A stretch of DNA of 17,693 nt from Patescibacteria group bacterium (GTDB taxonomy: Bacteria; Patescibacteriota; Patescibacteriia; UBA9934): assembly GCA_030916555.1 (NCBI GenBank), contig JAUPWK010000015.1, forward strand, positions 1-17,693, read 5' to 3'. Below are positions 14,401 to 17,693 of the stretch, in pieces. The first letter of the stretch is position 1. Each line of letters begins with the position of its first letter. A model generated the notes under the pieces. The model made no database searches and had not been told where the DNA came from. It saw only the letters and a program-made list of their open reading frames with translations. A program made the translations under genes and the position numbers.

Positions 14401-17400
14401 AAATACAACGTCTCCACCTCCAACTGAAGAAGCGTATGTGGTTGTGAAATAGGCGTTTGCAATATCATAGCGATAAATATTGCCGTGAATTTCATTGATG
14501 ATGAGAATGTTGTTCGTTGTATCGACGAGCAGTCCGCCGTTGACGAAGTCAGGGTCAGCGGCACCAGGATTTTCAAAAATTCTTAGCGTATCACCAGTTT
14601 CTGGATCAACTGCCAGAATTGTTTGGTCACCCATGATCCAGAGATAGTTATTGACGCTGTCATACTCCATCTCTGTGGGGTTGACAGGGGAGATGAGGTA
14701 GGTGCTGCTTGCGAGAGTTCCGTTGAGTGGCGCGCCAGTTGATTGATTGAGTCCTACGAGGATTGTTTGCCCGAGGTCATTGCCGGTTGTGACCCAGATG
14801 GCGTCATTGTTTGTATCGTAGGCGATGGCTGTGACGGTATTGCTAAAAGTATTGGCATTTACTAGTGGAAATGTACTTGTAGCAAGATCGGTGATATAGG
14901 GCGCACCAGTTGCGGCATTATATTTTGTAACTGATTGGATACTGGAGCCGTCAAGATTCCCCACCCAAATACTGTCATTCGCGGCATTTGCATCGTTTGC
15001 GTTTACAAAGAGAATTCTATTTGGGCCAGTATTTGTAGTAAAGGCACCAAAAACACTGCCATCGTTATTGAATGCGACAATTTCTGAGTCTACCGCATGC
15101 GTCATCCATACGCGGCTGCGTGTCGGCTCACTGTCATAGGTGACGTAATAGTTGTCAGTCGATGAGCCACCGGAGGCATGTGACGTGAGTGTGTCGGTAT
15201 CAATTACGTATTCGTAAATATCCCCACTGTCACCAGCAAACCAAAGGGAATCATCGGCGGTGTTATAGACGATGTCCCCAGTACCACCAAAAGCTAGCGG
15301 GATCGGTTGATTGGTGGCAATAAAATCATCTTCAGTAAGTTGAGCTACCTGTCCGTTGAGGTCTGTTTTTGCAGCTGTTTGTTCAATGTAGTGAGTGGGG
15401 AAGTCAAAATCGACGTTATCGGCACTATTGTCGTTATCTAAGTTTCTTACGCTGATATCGCGCGCATTTACGCCGCTATACGCAGTGTCTGTAGAGGTTG
15501 CTGCCGCTAGAACGATCGTGTAATCAATGCCTTCGTCATCGAGAAGATCGTCGACTCCTGTAACCGTTACAGTTTGTGGGGTTGCCCAGTTGAGCGTTGT
15601 GAAGGTGAGGAGAGCGGTTGAGACTGTGCCTTCTGAAGTATCAGAGCTTGTTACCCCAATAGTTACGTTGGCATCTGGTCCTTGATCTAGTACTACGGTA
15701 AAAGTAGCTGTGCCACCAGCTTCAGTGGTGGTGCCAGAAATATCTGTGACCACGATATTTTTTATAAAGGTCCAGTTCGTGTTATTTCCGGACGACGTAC
15801 ACTGATAAACGCAGCTGGCAGGAGAGACGTTGACCCATTGGTTATCTTGGACGTCCAGCGAGTAAAAATCGTACGTTGTGCCATTAAAATCTAGCAAAGC
15901 TTGAACTCCGACGGTGCTGCTATGCACCGTCATCACGACGGAGGTGTTGAACATGCTGAAATCGCCGTTGATGACCAATGTAGTCCCCGACTCAAAGGTA
16001 ATGTCGTCGCTCAAGATGTTGAGGTCGTTGAATGTTGGTCCACCGTAAATATATTGTGTTCCACCTTGAAATTGAAATTGTCCAGCGTTGTTATTGAAGG
16101 TTCCGCCAATCAAATCAAAGTCGCCATCAGTAGCTATGTAGGTGGTGGCATCGCTAGCTTCAAACGTACCTTGAGTGATAATGATGCTTCCGCCAAAATA
16201 CGTAGTATTGCCAGCGCCCGTATCGTCATACGTAGCGCCTGCGTTATCAAGATTTATGCCTGGAAAGCAGACTGAGCCACTGTCACTAAGCGGCGGGGCG
16301 ACGGTAATGGCAGCAGTCACGTGGATTGTTGTTGACCCACATGAGGTAAAGGCTCCGAAAGTTGTTTGTTGGGAAAATGTTCCCTGAACTTCGATTGTGC
16401 CGCCGTCAATATACCCTTCGTCGAGAAGTAGCTGTCCTGTAACCACCAGGGTATCTCCGGTTGTAATTGTGACCCCATAGCTGTCTGAAAACGTATCAAT
16501 GTTGAGATCGGCTAAAGTAAGTGAAGTATCGACATCAATGGTTAGATTACGGCGATTTCCAATTTCAATTGTTCCGCCATTTGGATCAAATGTGGCTCCA
16601 GCGGCAATAGTGAAGACGTCAGTTTCAAGAAAACTGGTGGTTGTACTACCCACAAAAGTCGTACCGGTGCTTGCTTCAAAGGTTGAGCCGTTCGAAACGA
16701 TCAATGACCCACTGATCTGTGTTGTGCCCGTACTTCCGTTGAATGTTCCACCATCTTCAACGGTGACTGAGTTATCAAAGGTCACGGTACCTGCCGTCAT
16801 AACCAAGCTTCTCGCTGTTGATAGCGTGACGCCTGGAAACGCACCGCCGCTCACGGCATTGATGTCGCCCGCACCGGCAGATACGAGAATGGTGCCGAGA
16901 CCACCATCAAAGTTTGCGGTATGTGTAATGGTGCCGCGAGCATCAAACGTCAGGTCAGCTCCGATGTTTCCTTCGGTAAGTGTGAGTGATCCAAGCACAA
17001 TGGCGGTTGTAGCGCCACCTGAAGCTTGAATGTCAACTCCATCATTCTGTGCTGCAATTTCGACGTTATTAAGGGTTATTGCGGTTGTGGCATAGAAGCC
17101 GCCAATAAATTGCGGGGTAAATTTAACTGTTCCGTTGTTGTGATTAAACGTTCCACCACTTGCTAACTGAATTGTGTTGATCGTCATGGTTCCGCTCGGT
17201 GCGGTAAAGGTTGCGTTTTCAAGATACATCGATCCCGCGTTGGTCATGTTATCGGAACTTCCTGTAAACGTTCCGCCGTACATTTCGATACTGCCGCTAT
17301 CCGTTATCAAACTTCGATTTTGGGTGATTGTTCCAGTGAATCCAGCCTCGACGAGAATTCCACTAACTGAGCCAGCAAAGGCAGGATCGATGGTTGAGCT

Positions 17401-17619
17401 TGTATCCGAAGTTCCTGGGCTGAAGCGCGCAATGTCAAAAGCTCCCGGGCAAGTGTTGCTCGTCCAGTTGGTACAGGTGCTCCAAAGCCCGTCACCACCA
17501 CCGTTGTCCCAAGTGTAGGTTGCTCCTTTAACGCCAAAAATATTCCACCCAAGCACGGTGGCAAAGATTCCTATAGCAATGAGTGCTCCAAAAAATTTGC
17601 GTCCAGCCAGTTTCCTCAT
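11473..17619 (-). CDS. Giant mosaic cell-surface protein (about 2048 aa)
   Basis: A very long exported and membrane-anchored protein. From the ATG at 17619: signal peptide (about 1-32); an autotransporter-like opening YTWDNGGGDGLWSTCTNW and a Gly/Thr-rich beta-solenoid of 'GGTF...GTI.I' turns to about residue 560; a Calx-beta-like repeat (about 622-732); a seven-bladed propeller (about 770-1105) with blades of the type AIAYDTNNDAIWVTTG; an unassigned part (1105-1270); two more Calx-beta-like repeats (about 1272-1495); a Gly6 linker; the GT/SHI..YL module (about 1510-1606) also found in the two smaller surface proteins; a Pro/Glu/Thr-rich stalk (about 1607-1740); a hydrophobic region (1744-1785); a carboxypeptidase-regulatory-like domain (about 1789-1856); a membrane helix pair (1912-1953); and a second such domain (about 1959-2025). 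Likely adhesion or host-contact role. GTG at 17634 is an alternative start. The length is exceptional for a small-genome bacterium. Confidence 0.9.
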   Translation of the reverse strand: MRKLAGRKFFGALIAIGIFATVLGWNIFGVKGATYTWDNGGGDGLWSTCTNWTSNTCPGAFDIARFSPGTSDTSSTIDPAFAGSVSGILVEAGFTGTITQNRSLITDSGSIEMYGGTFTGSSDNMTNAGSMYLENATFTAPSGTMTINTIQLASGGTFNHNNGTVKFTPQFIGGFYATTAITLNNVEIAAQNDGVDIQASGGATTAIVLGSLTLTEGNIGADLTFDARGTITHTANFDGGLGTILVSAGAGDINAVSGGAFPGVTLSTARSLVMTAGTVTFDNSVTVEDGGTFNGSTGTTQISGSLIVSNGSTFEASTGTTFVGSTTTSFLETDVFTIAAGATFDPNGGTIEIGNRRNLTIDVDTSLTLADLNIDTFSDSYGVTITTGDTLVVTGQLLLDEGYIDGGTIEVQGTFSQQTTFGAFTSCGSTTIHVTAAITVAPPLSDSGSVCFPGINLDNAGATYDDTGAGNTTYFGGSIIITQGTFEASDATTYIATDGDFDLIGGTFNNNAGQFQFQGGTQYIYGGPTFNDLNILSDDITFESGTTLVINGDFSMFNTSVVMTVHSSTVGVQALLDFNGTTYDFYSLDVQDNQWVNVSPASCVYQCTSSGNNTNWTFIKNIVVTDISGTTTEAGGTATFTVVLDQGPDANVTIGVTSSDTSEGTVSTALLTFTTLNWATPQTVTVTGVDDLLDDEGIDYTIVLAAATSTDTAYSGVNARDISVRNLDNDNSADNVDFDFPTHYIEQTAAKTDLNGQVAQLTEDDFIATNQPIPLAFGGTGDIVYNTADDSLWFAGDSGDIYEYVIDTDTLTSHASGGSSTDNYYVTYDSEPTRSRVWMTHAVDSEIVAFNNDGSVFGAFTTNTGPNRILFVNANDANAANDSIWVGNLDGSSIQSVTKYNAATGAPYITDLATSTFPLVNANTFSNTVTAIAYDTNNDAIWVTTGNDLGQTILVGLNQSTGAPLNGTLASSTYLISPVNPTEMEYDSVNNYLWIMGDQTILAVDPETGDTLRIFENPGAADPDFVNGGLLVDTTNNILIINEIHGNIYRYDIANAYFTTTYASSVGGGDVVFDAESDIWVLEAEIFEPDSFDGIGAFALEEVRYGVTQDNYYTVITDTGSVVDSSTWTDLTDTTVIETLDSGFIYYSLAFGTGSTYSVFTGGAWRDVASNSTAIHSGTDGVWYYRDNANTWTAASSNNAQTALSQAVAAGANNQMSGTAVNALTAGNLVAAGGWDAADDQVRVGATFFSTDYRNNPAVDNFAFTAAASAVPGITVSTISGNTAEIGTTATFTVVLDTQPTADVTITLSSDDTSEGTLSTASITFTDANWDTPQTVTVTGVDDFLDDGNIAYHAVLNAATSADGDYNGINPGDVSVTNIDNDTAGFTVSAISGHTTESGGTATFTVVLNAQPSNDVTTGLTSDNTDEGTVGVASLTFTNGDWDTPQTVTVTGVDDVVIDGSVGYNIVLAAATSADGAFNTLNPSDVAVINDDNDSLGGGGGGSSTPDPILPTNVSINLGSCSATQAISATLQGTHIDEYLLSEDPDFVATSWLTFTPDVLGEDIMTVSFTVSSGDGVKTLYAKFRSSTLDQSAVVSDTITLDAANSCADIPPEEPPVEEEPTTPPEEEPTPVEPPVIPKVSNATMSIATALCSAAPIIPEPTIPVPATPIVSTPIPVASSETATPTPPTPTPEEIPAETDIPTIPEPVNPPETPESTPPKPAPTKPSITSPNPVVDSARFETALKTFSFPVGVGLATGALTLLATSFNLFTYLWYLFTSPVLLFGKKHREAYGLIYNSVTKVPIGLGTIRAFDAENNKLLKTLVSSPEGKFFFSAKPGTYKLQALKNGFSFPSLFLATAGDDGLHPNVYHGDTVTVTPENPFVDAHIPLDPTDTPSHHAPMKFKAKKLLRAMQYGIGSLGLIASIVALVLTPSIAAGVLVGLQVIVMALILRLAKAQKPKQLGRVHDAKTGRPLNNVIVRLFEPQYNKLVETTVTNSTGQYWFILGPNEYYLSYSKPGYKEKIVKPVDTRKAKELSVYSPTVDLEAET
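13138..13472 (-). repeat. Calx-beta-like repeat 3 of the giant protein
   Basis: Encodes about 110 residues from GFTVSAISGHTTESGGTATF through DTPQTVTVTGVDDVVIDG to DVAVINDDND. It is directly joined to repeat 2 and closely similar, with a shared stretch around GTATFTVVL and WDTPQTVTVTGVDD; the DNA TTTGTGGGGTGTCCCA recurs in both. Confidence 0.85.
13473..13806 (-). repeat. Calx-beta-like repeat 2 of the giant protein
   Basis: Encodes about 110 residues from GITVSTISGNTAEIGTTATF through WDTPQTVTVTGVDDFLDDG to DVSVTNIDND. The final acidic DND run in each repeat is a plausible calcium site, as in Calx-beta-type domains. Confidence 0.85.
15425..15755 (-). repeat. Calx-beta-like repeat 1 of the giant protein
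   Basis: Encodes about 110 residues from VVTDISGTTTEAGGTATF through WATPQTVTVTGVDDLLDDEG to DISVRNLDNDN. It is separated from repeats 2 and 3 by the propeller and an unassigned segment, about 1.6 kb of DNA, so the propeller sits between copies. Confidence 0.85.
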
Positions 17620-17639
17620 AAACTCTTTGCGCACACATA

Positions 17640-17645
17640 ATTATA
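17640..17645 (-). promoter_or_regulatory. Extended -10 promoter (TGATATAAT) of the giant surface protein operon
   Basis: A consensus TATAAT at 17640-17645 is preceded by TGA, giving an extended -10 (TGn) that can work without a good -35; none is obvious. The expected start site, about 17632-17634, coincides with the in-frame GTG at 17634 and leaves about 13-15 bases before the ATG at 17619. Confidence 0.65.
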
Positions 17646-17693
17646 TCAGGAAGCTGGTGGGTTTTTGTTACTTATCCTTGTTTACAGAAGGGC

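Noticed and set aside
16499..17029. Plus-strand open frame of 176 codons opposite the giant gene
   Set aside because: It lies antisense to the beta-solenoid coding region, whose Thr/Gly/Ser-rich codons avoid stops on the other strand; no domain or promoter is seen.

Overview
The window looks like a chromosomal segment of a bacterium of the Candidate Phyla Radiation (Patescibacteria), perhaps a Parcubacteria-like lineage. This is inferred from gene content and not proven. The pointers are secreted proteins ending in a 'VYYV...TRR.F...YFTW...NWADYVID' module that I associate with these lineages, compact gene packing, and a general lack of Shine-Dalgarno sites. TGA works as a stop (for example in the ATGA overlap of crtE and crtB), so the code is the standard bacterial one and not the TGA=Gly code of Gracilibacteria/Absconditabacteria. 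I see no tRNA, rRNA, CRISPR array, transposase or phage gene.

Layout. (1) 1-1738, minus strand: a compact operon of a 33-aa membrane peptide, a VOC/glyoxalase-fold protein, a FemAB/GNAT-like acyltransferase and a cupredoxin-like lipoprotein cut off by the window edge. (2) 1763-4014, minus strand: a terminator, a 542-aa secreted multidomain surface protein, and a DUF456-type membrane protein. (3) 4066-9058: a carotenoid cluster. crtE, crtB and crtI overlap on the plus strand (GGPP to phytoene to desaturated carotene). A UbiA-type lycopene elongase-like gene on the minus strand meets crtI tail to tail, and a CruF/DUF422-type carotenoid hydratase-like gene on the plus strand sits head to head with the elongase. 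The set suggests an acyclic C50, bacterioruberin-type carotenoid, the combination best known from haloarchaea. No cyclase and no separate CrtD-type desaturase is present. (4) 9086-10286, plus strand: a poxvirus-like DNA topoisomerase IB, then an unannotated 57-aa membrane-anchored peptide with an unusually strong Shine-Dalgarno and high GC. (5) 10305-17693: a strong terminator between convergent units, then a two-gene minus-strand operon of a ~2050-aa mosaic surface protein and a 376-aa secreted protein that shares modules with the 542-aa protein.

Two themes cross the window. First, a -10-like hexamer sits only about 8-12 bases before many start codons, which suggests that leaderless or nearly leaderless transcripts are common here. 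Second, three secreted proteins share one beta-rich module ('GSNI..YL...F...W') and two of them also share the C-terminal module, so they appear to be a family of envelope proteins built from the same parts.
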